Under the pieces are notes generated by a model, which was not told the origin of the DNA, made no database searches, and saw only the letters and a list, made by a program, of their open reading frames with translations. From JAJDOJ01 sp034722015 (GTDB taxonomy: Bacteria; Pseudomonadota; Gammaproteobacteria; JAJDOJ01), in NCBI GenBank assembly GCA_034722015.1, contig JAYENI010000078.1:1-13446 (forward strand): 13,446 nucleotides of DNA, read 5' to 3'. A program made the position numbers and the translations under genes. This document shows positions 7,411-13,446 of this stretch, piece after piece. How positions within the stretch are numbered: position 1 is the stretch's first letter; each line of letters starts with the position of its first letter.

Positions 7411-7676
7411 CGGGGCCGGACCGACAGGACCGACCGGACCGACCCCTGGCATGGAGGTGTCGGCGCGGGACGCTGGAACTGGACACCTTGATGATGCGGT
7501 ATCTCAGACACAGGTATCCGGCCGCTCCGACCGGGGAACGCGATGCCTTCGCCAGATTGGCTGATTTCCCTGATCCCGTGCTGTTCGATTTACTGATCCG
7601 CCGGGTCGAGTCCGACGAACAGGAGATAGCCCATGTCGTCGAGCGGATCCTGGCCGGTCCTTGTCCTTCACCCTGA
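7407..7676 (+). CDS. sdhE: SdhE, FAD assembly factor for SdhA
   Basis: Small soluble protein that helps attach FAD covalently to SdhA. The product is 89 residues (E. coli SdhE is 88) and contains the family motif RGxxE as Arg20-Gly21-Thr22-Leu23-Glu24 within RCRRGTLELD, followed by the conserved pattern of a five-helix SdhE fold up to PDPVLFDLLI. The start is GTG at 7407: it overlaps the sdhB stop as GTGA, has GAGG four bases upstream, and there is no other ATG, GTG or TTG before the RGxxE motif. The N-terminus is extended by a repeated Asp-Arg-Pro segment (residues 5-13) encoded by three near-identical 9-base units at 7418-7444. Its last 44 bases overlap the next gene. Confidence 0.88.
   Translation: MTGPDRQDRPDRPLAWRCRRGTLELDTLMMRYLRHRYPAAPTGERDAFARLADFPDPVLFDLLIRRVESDEQEIAHVVERILAGPCPSP
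7418..7444. repeat. Three tandem 9-base units inside sdhE
   Basis: GGACCGAC occurs at 7418-7425, 7427-7434 and 7436-7443, each followed by one variable base. The period of nine keeps the frame and encodes the Pro-Asp-Arg repeats near the SdhE N-terminus, just before the conserved domain. Confidence 0.75.
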
Positions 7677-8082
7677 ACCGTCGCGCATCCTGGCAGCGCT
7701 GCTCGTCGCCGTGCACCTCGCGGCGCTGCTGGCGGTACTCGCCATGGGGTTTCCCTGGCCGGTCACGGCCCTGTCCTGCGCCGGGCTCGGCGCGAATCTG
7801 GTCATGACCCTGCGGCGATATGTACTTTTCAGGGTGCGGACCGGAATACGGGGCGCACGCTGGAATCCCGATGGTAGCTGGGCGGTCTGGGGTGGCGATG
7901 GCCTCCCGCGCGAGGCCATCCTTCACTCCGGCAGTATGGCGACCAGGCAGGTCTCGGTGCTGAATTTCAAATGCCCGGGGGCACGCACCGAATCCCTGGT
8001 CCTGCTCCGCGATGCGGTCGAGACGCAGACGATGCGACGTCTGGTGGCGAGATTCAGGCTTGCCGGGAGTCACAAGCGGTGA
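7633..8082 (+). CDS. ygfX: YgfX-like membrane protein, SdhE partner
   Basis: Inner-membrane protein of the YgfX/CptA-like family, encoded next to sdhE in many gamma- and betaproteobacteria; in E. coli the pair has also been studied as a toxin-antitoxin-like system affecting cell-division and cytoskeletal proteins. The 149-residue product has a short polar N-terminus, two adjacent hydrophobic segments at about 19-40 and 44-58, then a cytoplasmic domain. Family-like elements include the Leu-Arg-Arg after the second segment (60-62), a WNPDGSWAVW strand pair and a C-terminal RRLVARFRL. The ATG at 7633 has an ideal AGGAGA at 7621-7626 and overlaps sdhE by 44 bases, implying coupled expression. Assignment rests on architecture, length and position more than on a unique motif. 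Confidence 0.75.
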   Translation: MSSSGSWPVLVLHPEPSRILAALLVAVHLAALLAVLAMGFPWPVTALSCAGLGANLVMTLRRYVLFRVRTGIRGARWNPDGSWAVWGGDGLPREAILHSGSMATRQVSVLNFKCPGARTESLVLLRDAVETQTMRRLVARFRLAGSHKR

Positions 8083-8122
8083 GCTTCGATATCCTTTTCA
8101 TATTGTCGGCATCGGTGTCGTA

Positions 8123-8911
8123 ATGGTGACCGGCCACGGGTTCAGGGACCACTTCTCGCATGATCCGTCGCGCTACTCGCGTTTCCGGCCCGGCTATCCG
8201 GCCCGGCTGTTTCGCTTTCTATCCGGCCTCTGCAGTGGTCACGAACGCGCCTGGGATTGTGCCACGGGAAACGGGCAGGCTGCGCTCGCAATGGCTAAAT
8301 TCTTCACCAGGGTCGTGGCCACGGACGGGAGCGAGGCCCAGATTGCGCACGCCTTCCGGCACCCATCGATAGCGTATCGGGTTGCGAGGGCGGAGTCCGC
8401 GCCGATCGCGGACCGCACCATCGACCTGGTCACGGTCGCGCAGGCCGCACACTGGTTCGATCAGGACGCTTTCCATGCCGAGGTCAGACGCGTGGCTTGC
8501 GATGGCGCCGTTCTGGCCCTGTGGGGATACGGTCTCGCCACAATATCCCCTCGTGTCGATGCCGTTGTGGGCCATTTCTACCGGGATATCGTCGGTCCAT
8601 TCTGGCCCCCGGAACGCAGATACCTGGATTCGGGATATCAAAGCCTGTCATTTCCCTTTTCGGAGGTAGAGACCCCTTCTTTGCATATGAGGCAGGAGTG
8701 GACGCTTGACCGGTTACTGGGATATCTCTCCACCTGGTCGGCGGTACACGGGTATCGTGAAGAAATCGGAGCCGATCCCCTGGCCCGCGTGGCGAAGGAC
8801 TTGCGTGATGCATGGGGAGACGCCGAAATCGCGAGGCCCGTCGCCTGGCCGCTGTTTCTCAGGGTTGGCCGAATCCAGTCAGAAACGTCGACGCGCGGTG
8901 GCCGATTCTAG
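8123..8911 (+). CDS. Class I SAM-dependent methyltransferase
   Basis: A probable cytoplasmic methyltransferase of the Methyltransf_11/25 type; the substrate is unknown. The 262-residue product begins with GFRDHFSHDPSRYSRFRPGYP (residues 6-26; read as two segments around Asp14), the opening seen in a subgroup of small-molecule methyltransferases including the yeast Tmt1/Crg1 relatives. SAM motif I is DCATGNGQAA at 45-54, a variant of DxGxGxG; VVATDGS at 64-70 supplies the acidic ribose-binding Asp68; and DLVTVAQAAHWF at 101-112 is the post-IV strand with the HWF typical of the group. The ATG at 8123 is 40 bases after ygfX and has only a weak GGTG upstream; the open frame before it overlaps ygfX. 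It is probably co-transcribed with the sdh genes, but no functional link is established. Its stop overlaps the stop of a convergent remnant. Confidence 0.85.
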   Translation: MVTGHGFRDHFSHDPSRYSRFRPGYPARLFRFLSGLCSGHERAWDCATGNGQAALAMAKFFTRVVATDGSEAQIAHAFRHPSIAYRVARAESAPIADRTIDLVTVAQAAHWFDQDAFHAEVRRVACDGAVLALWGYGLATISPRVDAVVGHFYRDIVGPFWPPERRYLDSGYQSLSFPFSEVETPSLHMRQEWTLDRLLGYLSTWSAVHGYREEIGADPLARVAKDLRDAWGDAEIARPVAWPLFLRVGRIQSETSTRGGRF

Positions 8912-9123
8912 CGCTGATCTTGTTGCCGTCCCAGCCTCGCGTGCAGGGACCTGGCGAACTGCGACGCGAGACGTACGGGCCGTACCAGGAAGTACAGGAG
9001 GGACAATGAAGACGGCAAGCGGATGTAATCGCGGTCGAAGCGGTTGGGCGCGAACACCAGGTTGAGCCGTTCGGCAACGCGCCGGGAGCGTTTGCAGAGG
9101 AGTGCCGTTGATCGCCGCTTTTT
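8908..9123 (-). pseudogene. C-terminal gene remnant, unidentified
   Basis: A minus-strand frame is open for 71 codons from 9123 to a TAG at 8910-8908. It has no ATG; the best internal start is GTG at 9057, leaving about 50 residues. About three quarters of third positions are G or C, as in the real genes here, and the peptide looks natural: RVAERLNLVFAPN, then RFDRDYIRLP, then LSLLYFLVRPVRLASQFAR. Its stop overlaps the stop of the convergent methyltransferase, a common arrangement for genuine gene pairs. Upstream an in-frame TAA follows a run of seven A (T at 9119-9125 on the plus strand). One extra A there would join it to another open stretch of about 45 codons, so a frameshift or sequencing slip is possible. 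I do not recognise the family. Confidence 0.4.
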
Positions 9124-9329
9124 TTATAGCGTACCAGTCTGATGCCGCGGCACCCGGGATACGTGTCTTCAGCAACGGTGAAACCACGACGCGGATAGGG
9201 ACCCGTATCGCGGGATTCGAAGTGTTTACCGCAGACCTGCAGGAAAGTGTCATACTGCTACGGGAAACGATGCGCCGGGTCATCAGGGAACGATCGTGAC
9301 GTCATGACCGGGTGAGCGATCTGCCTCGA

Positions 9330-9349
9330 CGCCGGTCAGTTTGCCGGCG
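9330..9349 (-). terminator. GC stem-loop downstream of the GH63 gene
   Basis: CGCCGG at 9330-9335 and CCGGCG at 9344-9349 form a perfect 6-base-pair GC stem with an 8-base loop, about 20 bases past the stop of the leftward GH63 gene. No T run follows, so intrinsic termination is doubtful. Confidence 0.3.
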
Positions 9350-9368
9350 CGAAACGGGTCGGTTTCGA

Positions 9369-12014
9369 TCAACCCTCTCGTCGTGGCGCCAGCAGCTTGG
9401 CGACCAGGGCCGTCCACCCCGTCTGGTGGGAGGCGCCGCAGCCACGGCCTGTATCACCGTGAAAGTACTCGTGAAACAGCAGGTAGTCCCGAAAGTGGGG
9501 GTCTGACTGAAGTTTTTCGTATTCTCCGAAAACCGGGCGTTTCCCGTGCTCGTCCCTGAGGAACAGGCGGCACAGACGTCTGCCGATTTCCCCGGCAACC
9601 TCGTCGATAGAAAGGAATTTCCCGGAGCCCGACGGGCACTCGATGCGAAACTCGTCCCCGTAGTAGTAGTGAAATTTCTGCAAGGACTCAATCAGCAGGA
9701 AATTCACCGGGAACCATACGGGTCCGCGCCAGTTGGAGTTGCCGCCGAACAGGGTGGTGGTCGATTCGCCCGGTTGGTAGTCCAGTTCGAGCTGGCCTCC
9801 GTCCAGGCGGAATACCAGAGGGTTGTCGCGGTGGTGGCGGGACAGGGAACGGACCCCGAACTCCGAAAGGAACTCGGTTTCGTCGAGTACCCGCTCCAGC
9901 ACGCATTTCATTCGATGCCCCCTCAGCAACGCCAGAAGTCGACGCTCCGCGTGTCCAGGTTCCTTCCAGCGTGAAATCAGGCGACATTCGTCGGGTCGGT
10001 GTTCCAGGTACCATTCCAGCCGCTTTTCGAATTCGGGTAGCCGCTTCCAGACTTCGGGTTCAATCGTTTCAACGGCGAACAGGGGAATGATGCCTACCAT
10101 GGAGCGGGCCCGTATCGGCTCAACCCGGCCATCCGGCAGGTGAATGTTCGAGTAGAAAAACCGGTCCTGATCGTCCCACAATCCTGAGCCGGATGCCGAG
10201 TCGTCGTTGATCGCGCTGGCGATGCCCAGAAAATGTTCGAAGAACTTGATGGCGATGTCCTGATACGAGGGGTTGTGCATCGCCAGTTCCAGGGCGATGC
10301 GCATCATGTTGAGGCAATACATCGCCATCCAGCTCGTCGCATCTGTCTGATCAAGCCGTCCGCCTCCGGGCAACGGGGCGCTGCGATCGAACGCGCCGAT
10401 GTTGTCGAGTCCGAGAAACCCGCCGTTGAACAGATTTCTCCCGTCACTGTCCTTGCGATTCACCCACCAGGTGAAGTTGATGAGCAGTTTGTGGAATACC
10501 CTTTCTAGGAACCGAAGGTCACCGGAGTCGCCGCGTTGTTTCCGGTCGATCGTAAAGACCCTCCAGCTTGACCAGGCGTGTACGGGCGGGTTGGCGTCAC
10601 TCAGGGCCCACTCGTAGGCAGGCAGCTCGCCGTCCCGGTCCATGTACCACTCGCGGGTGAGCAGCAACAACTGCGATTTGGCGAATTCCGCATCGACCAG
10701 CGCCAGGGAAATACAGTGAAATGAGAGGTCCCAGGTGGCGAACCAGGGAAACTCCCACTTGTCGGGCATGGAAATGATTTCCGCGGCATGGAGATGGGCC
10801 CACTGATGGTTGCGTCCGTGACGACGCCCTGTGGGTGGGGCCGGTTGGGTCGGGTCGCCTTCCAGCCACCGATAGACGTGATAGTGATAGTACTGCTTGC
10901 TCCAGATCAGTCCGGCCAGGGCCTGCCGCTGTACCAGGCGCGATTCGGGGTCCTCGATGGTATGTTGCAGCGCAGCGTAGAACTCGTTCGCCTCGTCGCG
11001 TCGCCGATCGAGAATGGGGCTGAAATCCCCAAACGGGTCGTCGTCAACCTGGTTTGAGAGTCGCATCCGCAATTCGATGGATGAGTGTGCCGGAATGGTA
11101 TGGCGGTAATGTGCAGCGGCCTTCGTGCCGGTGTGCAGTGGATTGACGACGGTCTCGCGGTCATTGACGATGTAGCCGTGGAAGGCGTCCTTGAAGTACC
11201 CGTGCGTGTCGGTAGCACTGGTCGCGCCGAAAAGTCGAGAGGTGTTCGTCTCGTTCTCGCAATACAGGAGTTCTGGGTCACCCTCCGCGTACCATCGATA
11301 GGATCCCAGCGTTTGATGCTCGGCGACAACGCAGCCGTCACCCTGTTTGAGCGTTGGCCTTGCCTCGCCGCATTTCCATGACCAGGTATTCCGAAACCAC
11401 AACTGCGGGATCAGGTGTAGGATCGACGCTTCCGGTCCCCGGTTGTGTGCAGATATGCGAATCAGAATGTCGTCGGGAGCCGCCTTTGCGAATTCCACGA
11501 AGACGTCGAAATAGCGGTCGTCATCAAAGATACCCGTATCGAGGATCTCGTATTCCGGCATCTGAACGTCGCGAACCAGGTTTTCCCGGGTCAGCATGTC
11601 GTAGGGGAATTCACGCTGGGGATACTTGTAAAGCATCTTCAGCCAGGAATGCGTCGGTGTGGCGTCCAGATAGTAGTAAAGCTCCTTGACGTCCTCTCCG
11701 TGGTTTCCCCCGGTATTATTGAGACCAAACAGTCGCTCCTTCAGAATCGGGTCGCGTCCGTTCCACATCGCAAGCCCGAAGCAGAGCTGCTGGTGCTGGT
11801 CACTGAAACCCGCGATTCCGTCTTCGCCCCAACGATAGGTGCGGCTGCGGGCGTGATCGTGGGGTAGATAGTCCCAGGCGGTGCCATCTGGACTGTAGTC
11901 CTCGCGCACCGTTCCCCATTGGCGTTCGCTCAGGTACGGGCCCCACATTTTCCAGGGCCTCTGGCGTGACTTGTCCTCCTCGAGTCGTCTGTTTTCTGGA
12001 TTATTCGCTGACAT
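9369..12014 (-). CDS. GH63 (MGH1-like) glycoside hydrolase
   Basis: A large glycosidase of family GH63, the clan that includes processing glucosidase I, E. coli YgjK and mannosylglycerate/glucosylglycerate hydrolases. The 881-residue protein has an N-terminal beta domain opening with WGPYLSERQWGTVREDYS (24-41), a hallmark of the long bacterial 'glucosidase' group, then an (alpha/alpha)6 barrel. WFATWD ends at Asp429, a candidate catalytic acid, followed by GELPAYEWALSDANPP (462-477), WRGPVW (762-767) and Glu776 in LLIES, the last a candidate second acid; these roles are by family analogy and unverified. No signal peptide is visible, so it is probably cytoplasmic and acts on imported or stored sugar. 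The ATG at 12014 is preferred over an upstream ATG at 12059 because GGAG lies 8 bases before it and the family starts here. Alpha-glucosidic or glycosylglycerate substrates are both possible. Confidence 0.88.
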   Translation of the reverse strand: MSANNPENRRLEEDKSRQRPWKMWGPYLSERQWGTVREDYSPDGTAWDYLPHDHARSRTYRWGEDGIAGFSDQHQQLCFGLAMWNGRDPILKERLFGLNNTGGNHGEDVKELYYYLDATPTHSWLKMLYKYPQREFPYDMLTRENLVRDVQMPEYEILDTGIFDDDRYFDVFVEFAKAAPDDILIRISAHNRGPEASILHLIPQLWFRNTWSWKCGEARPTLKQGDGCVVAEHQTLGSYRWYAEGDPELLYCENETNTSRLFGATSATDTHGYFKDAFHGYIVNDRETVVNPLHTGTKAAAHYRHTIPAHSSIELRMRLSNQVDDDPFGDFSPILDRRRDEANEFYAALQHTIEDPESRLVQRQALAGLIWSKQYYHYHVYRWLEGDPTQPAPPTGRRHGRNHQWAHLHAAEIISMPDKWEFPWFATWDLSFHCISLALVDAEFAKSQLLLLTREWYMDRDGELPAYEWALSDANPPVHAWSSWRVFTIDRKQRGDSGDLRFLERVFHKLLINFTWWVNRKDSDGRNLFNGGFLGLDNIGAFDRSAPLPGGGRLDQTDATSWMAMYCLNMMRIALELAMHNPSYQDIAIKFFEHFLGIASAINDDSASGSGLWDDQDRFFYSNIHLPDGRVEPIRARSMVGIIPLFAVETIEPEVWKRLPEFEKRLEWYLEHRPDECRLISRWKEPGHAERRLLALLRGHRMKCVLERVLDETEFLSEFGVRSLSRHHRDNPLVFRLDGGQLELDYQPGESTTTLFGGNSNWRGPVWFPVNFLLIESLQKFHYYYGDEFRIECPSGSGKFLSIDEVAGEIGRRLCRLFLRDEHGKRPVFGEYEKLQSDPHFRDYLLFHEYFHGDTGRGCGASHQTGWTALVAKLLAPRREG

Positions 12015-12061
12015 TCCGGTTCTCCGATCTAGCCCCCATCGCTCACCGATTCGGCGCATCG

Positions 12062-12083
12062 ACCTGACTTGATCAGGTTTATA
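12062..12083 (-). promoter_or_regulatory. Operator-like palindrome beside a -10-like box
   Basis: ACCTGACTTGATCAGGT at 12062-12078 is a perfect 6-base inverted repeat with a 5-base spacer. On the minus strand TATAAA at 12083-12078 abuts it, about 65 bases before the GH63 start. If TATAAA is the -10 box, the palindrome would cover the transcription start, as a repressor site often does. No good -35 box sits at the right spacing, so the promoter call is weak. Confidence 0.35.
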
Positions 12084-12409
12084 GTGATTTTATGGTGCTG
12101 ATGCGCTTGATCTGGCGACGACGTTGCGAGTGCAGTGAATTTTCTCGCTGACTGACCCGTCTTGTCGCTGTTTACGGTACTTTCTCCAGCTTTTAATACC
12201 GCGTTACACATAGACCAACCCTCAGCGTTTGCCGATCGTTGCGGTGATGATGACGGGAGAGACTGAAGAGACTATCCAGACGGTGCCCAAGGTGGCTGGC
12301 GGTGTAGATTCGCCAGGATCTGCGTAAACCTGCTAGTTGCATAAATTATCCGTTTGAGAGCGTTTTGGCCCTATAAAAAGCGGGATTTTCTAGACAAAAC
12401 GGCGTGTAG

Positions 12410-12436
12410 CTTAAGTTCACCCCGGGTGAGGTTAAG
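12410..12436. repeat. 27-base interrupted palindrome
   Basis: CTTAA at 12410-12414 pairs with TTAAG at 12432-12436, and TCACCC with GGGTGA around a single central C at 12423-centred position. Eleven of thirteen positions pair, plus one G-T. It lies 147 bases before the transposase start and could be part of the IS end, an operator or a small stem-loop. Confidence 0.45.
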
Positions 12437-12513
12437 CCGCGCATAAGAATAGCGCCGAGATTCCAGGAAACGGACTGCGCTACGTGCAAGACCAGGGCGC
12501 AGCGAAAATAAAA

Positions 12514-12579
12514 AGTGGCCTCCGGATTGGTACAATTATCGTCGACAAAAACGAAATACCAACCGAGGCGGAGACCACT
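12514..12579 (+). promoter_or_regulatory. Stem sequestering the transposase ribosome site
   Basis: In the mRNA leader AGTGG (12514-12518) pairs with CCACT (12575-12579), CTCCG (12520-12524) with CGGAG (12569-12573), and TTGGTA (12527-12532) with TACCAA (12557-12562): 16 pairs in three blocks around a loop of 24. The Shine-Dalgarno GGAG (12570-12573) is inside the stem, and the stem ends three bases before the ATG at 12583. The same 5' arm can pair alternatively with ACCGAGGC just upstream. Transcripts entering from outside would carry the whole hairpin and be translated poorly, as known for IS10 and IS50. Confidence 0.55.
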
Positions 12580-12582
12580 GAC

Positions 12583-12933
12583 ATGAAACATAGCAAGGCT
12601 GATGTTCGAGGTAAAGCCAGGACCGCTTTGGATGTTCGATTCGAGCCACAGAACCTGACTTCGTACTCTGGCCTTATTCTCTTTCAACACTTTTTCTATC
12701 TGATCGGCATCAAGGAGAGACTGTGGGGATGTTTTCGCCACCTGAAGGTAAGCGCGATCTACAGCCATCACGTGATCAAGATGCTGTTGATCGTGCATCT
12801 GATCATTGGGCACCGCAGGCTGCGAGACGTGGAATACTATCGCGATGACGAGACGGTCAAACGTGTGCTTGGCCTGAAGCGCTTGCCGGATGTGTCCACC
12901 ATCAGCCGCTCGCTTGGCGCCAGATGCTATTAA
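12583..12933 (+). pseudogene. Truncated IS1380-family transposase
   Basis: Only the N-terminal domain of a DDE transposase of the IS1380 family remains, 116 residues against a usual 430-500. Family-like features are LTSYSGLILFQHFFYLIG (about residues 25-42), the hydrophobic KMLLIVHLIIGHRRLRDVEYY segment split by His and Gly (67-87), and RDDETVKRVLGLKRLPDVSTISRSL with the Asp of the D-D-E core expected only beyond this point. After SRSL the homology stops and the frame ends in GARCY and a TAA, so the element was cut at about 12918. No catalytic triad is left and the copy is dead. The ATG at 12583 has GGAG 9 bases upstream, buried in an inverted repeat. It separates two leftward glycosidase-type genes. 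Confidence 0.8.
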
Positions 12934-12962
12934 TCTGCGATCTCGGATCTCTAGTTGCCAAC

Positions 12963-13445
12963 TCAATCGAAAAATCTTTCCTTCCCAAGCACGCCAAACC
13001 CTCGTACTGCGACAGGATCAGCAGCAAAGTAGTCCTGAATCGAGCGCCCGGCCAAATGATTGGCAAGCGCAAGGAAAGACATCGCCTGATCGAGAACCAG
13101 GTATTTATAACTCGCTGCGCCGGATTCCGGGTCGAAGGCGTCATATAAACCAAAGTCGCCATAGACGTCGTACTTGTCGATCATGGCCCTCAGGTTGGCG
13201 ACGGCAATATCAGGCGAGATACCCAGGGCAAGCAGCGTGGCGTGCGGTGTCACAATACCGGCTTCGTAACCCCGAGCGCCTAGCACCCTGACCCCAAACT
13301 CGGAGTATCCGTCATTCGATACGGTGGAACTCGGCGACAGACCCCAGACGGGGTAACCAAGGACTTCTCTGGCATACCGCACCTGCACATCCAAGTGCCG
13401 TCTGTCGTTTTCACCCAGGCTTCGGGGTGCATACTTGGGTTCATC
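12963..13445 (-). CDS. Glycoamylase-like protein, C-terminal part
   Basis: Partial gene: 160 residues are visible and the start lies beyond the right edge of the window. The sequence matches the pattern of the glycoamylase-like domain (PF10091 type) found in bacterial glucan-active proteins. It has YPVWGLSPSS at 31-40, a GYSEFGV at 46-52, GIVTPHATLLAL at 63-74, ALL-type helices, YGDFGLYDAF at 95-104 and VLDQAMSFLALANHLAG at 117-133. In the family an Asp-Gln-Gly is common where Asp-Gln-Ala stands here. The frame is open right up to the edge; an internal TTG at 13394 should not be taken as the start. The protein probably acts on or senses a beta-glucan or related polymer, but activity is unproven for much of this family. 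It lies in the same direction as the GH63 gene, with the IS remnant between them. Confidence 0.8.
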   Translation of the reverse strand, partial: DEPKYAPRSLGENDRRHLDVQVRYAREVLGYPVWGLSPSSTVSNDGYSEFGVRVLGARGYEAGIVTPHATLLALGISPDIAVANLRAMIDKYDVYGDFGLYDAFDPESGAASYKYLVLDQAMSFLALANHLAGRSIQDYFAADPVAVRGFGVLGKERFFD

Positions 13446-13446
13446 G

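Larger units (their letters stand above)
12015..12582. other. Intergenic region, glycosidase promoter to IS leader
   Basis: There is no supported gene. The left part should hold the promoter of the leftward GH63 gene (see the dyad at 12062-12078). The middle, about 12090-12350, shows nothing I can name beyond a doubled GAGACT near 12265. From about 12361 there are several inverted repeats: CGTTTTG at 12361-12367 with CAAAACG at 12395-12401, a 27-base dyad at 12410-12436, and the transposase leader stem at 12514-12579. The left end of the IS1380-type element must lie somewhere in this right part, but I could not fix it. Confidence 0.4.
12480..12933 (+). mobile_element. IS1380-family insertion sequence remnant
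   Basis: Left part of an insertion sequence: leader with RBS-sequestering stem plus the first quarter of the transposase. The right three quarters, including the right terminal repeat, are absent, and the sequence passes within about 45 bases into the 3' end of the leftward glycoamylase-like gene. The left boundary given is approximate; no target duplication could be identified. Confidence 0.6.

Noticed and set aside
9006..9065. ATG with perfect AGGAGG upstream
   Set aside because: Gives only 19 codons; the AGGAGG is explained as the complement of Leu/Ser codons in the minus-strand remnant.
9108..9299. Plus-strand 63-codon frame with TTG or GTG start after AGAGG
   Set aside because: The ribosome match is fair, but third positions are only mildly GC-rich, the peptide is unrecognised and it overlaps the better-supported minus-strand remnant. 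Not excluded, only not claimed.
12029..12211. 60-codon minus-strand frame upstream of the GH63 gene
   Set aside because: Overlaps the GH63 start and the palindrome, shows no known motif, and has ordinary codon positions.
12346..12966. 206-codon minus-strand open frame across the IS remnant
   Set aside because: Antisense to the IS1380 transposase fragment and its leader; no independent coding signal.
1..13446. CRISPR array, tRNA, rRNA, prophage or defence island
   Set aside because: No regularly spaced repeats, no tRNA-like cloverleaf noticed and no phage or nuclease genes seen in any frame; a covariance-model scan was not possible here.

Overview
The window reads like a moderately GC-rich proteobacterial chromosome, most likely a gammaproteobacterium. 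The pairing of SdhE with a YgfX-like protein and the YgfZ homologue point that way, although the succinate dehydrogenase subunits themselves have the 'mitochondrial/alphaproteobacterial' look. The taxonomic call is an inference from gene content; no rRNA or tRNA is present. Third codon positions of the real genes are clearly GC-rich, which helped separate genes from antisense shadows.

Layout, left to right. (1) 56-1783 (+): an alpha-D-phosphohexomutase (phosphomannomutase/phosphoglucomutase type). (2) 1784-2126: a gap of about 340 bases with a possible eroded DUF433-like remnant and a strongly symmetric 26-base dyad. (3) 2127-2369 (+): a small exported protein of unknown function with a TTG start. 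(4) 2477-3427 (-): a YgfZ-type folate-binding iron-sulfur cluster repair protein, convergent with the previous gene. (5) 3428-3939: a divergent control region. (6) 3940-8911 (+): sdhC-sdhD-sdhA-sdhB-sdhE-ygfX followed by a SAM-dependent methyltransferase, a probable operon with 4-base start/stop overlaps at C/D and B/E, a 44-base overlap at E/X, and an unexpected 148-base gap between sdhA and sdhB that begins with a hairpin. (7) 8908-9123 (-): an open C-terminal gene remnant whose stop overlaps the methyltransferase stop. (8) 9369-12014 (-): a large family GH63 (MGH1-like) glycosidase. (9) 12015-12582: a noncoding stretch with several inverted repeats. (10) 12583-12933 (+): a truncated IS1380-family transposase whose ribosome binding site lies inside a strong inverted repeat. 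(11) 12963-13445 (-): the C-terminal part of a glycoamylase-like protein that runs off the right edge.

How they work together: SdhCDAB is respiratory complex II. SdhE loads FAD onto SdhA, and YgfX is the membrane partner usually found beside SdhE. YgfZ supports iron-sulfur enzymes and sits divergently next to complex II, whose SdhB carries three clusters. The flanks hold carbohydrate genes (phosphohexomutase, GH63 glycosidase, glycoamylase-like protein), suggesting turnover of a glucan or a glucose/mannose-containing compatible solute, but substrates cannot be read from the sequence. I see no CRISPR array, prophage or obvious new defence system. The items most worth a second look are the structured transposase leader, the 26-base dyad, the sdhA-sdhB hairpin and the gene remnant at 8908-9123.
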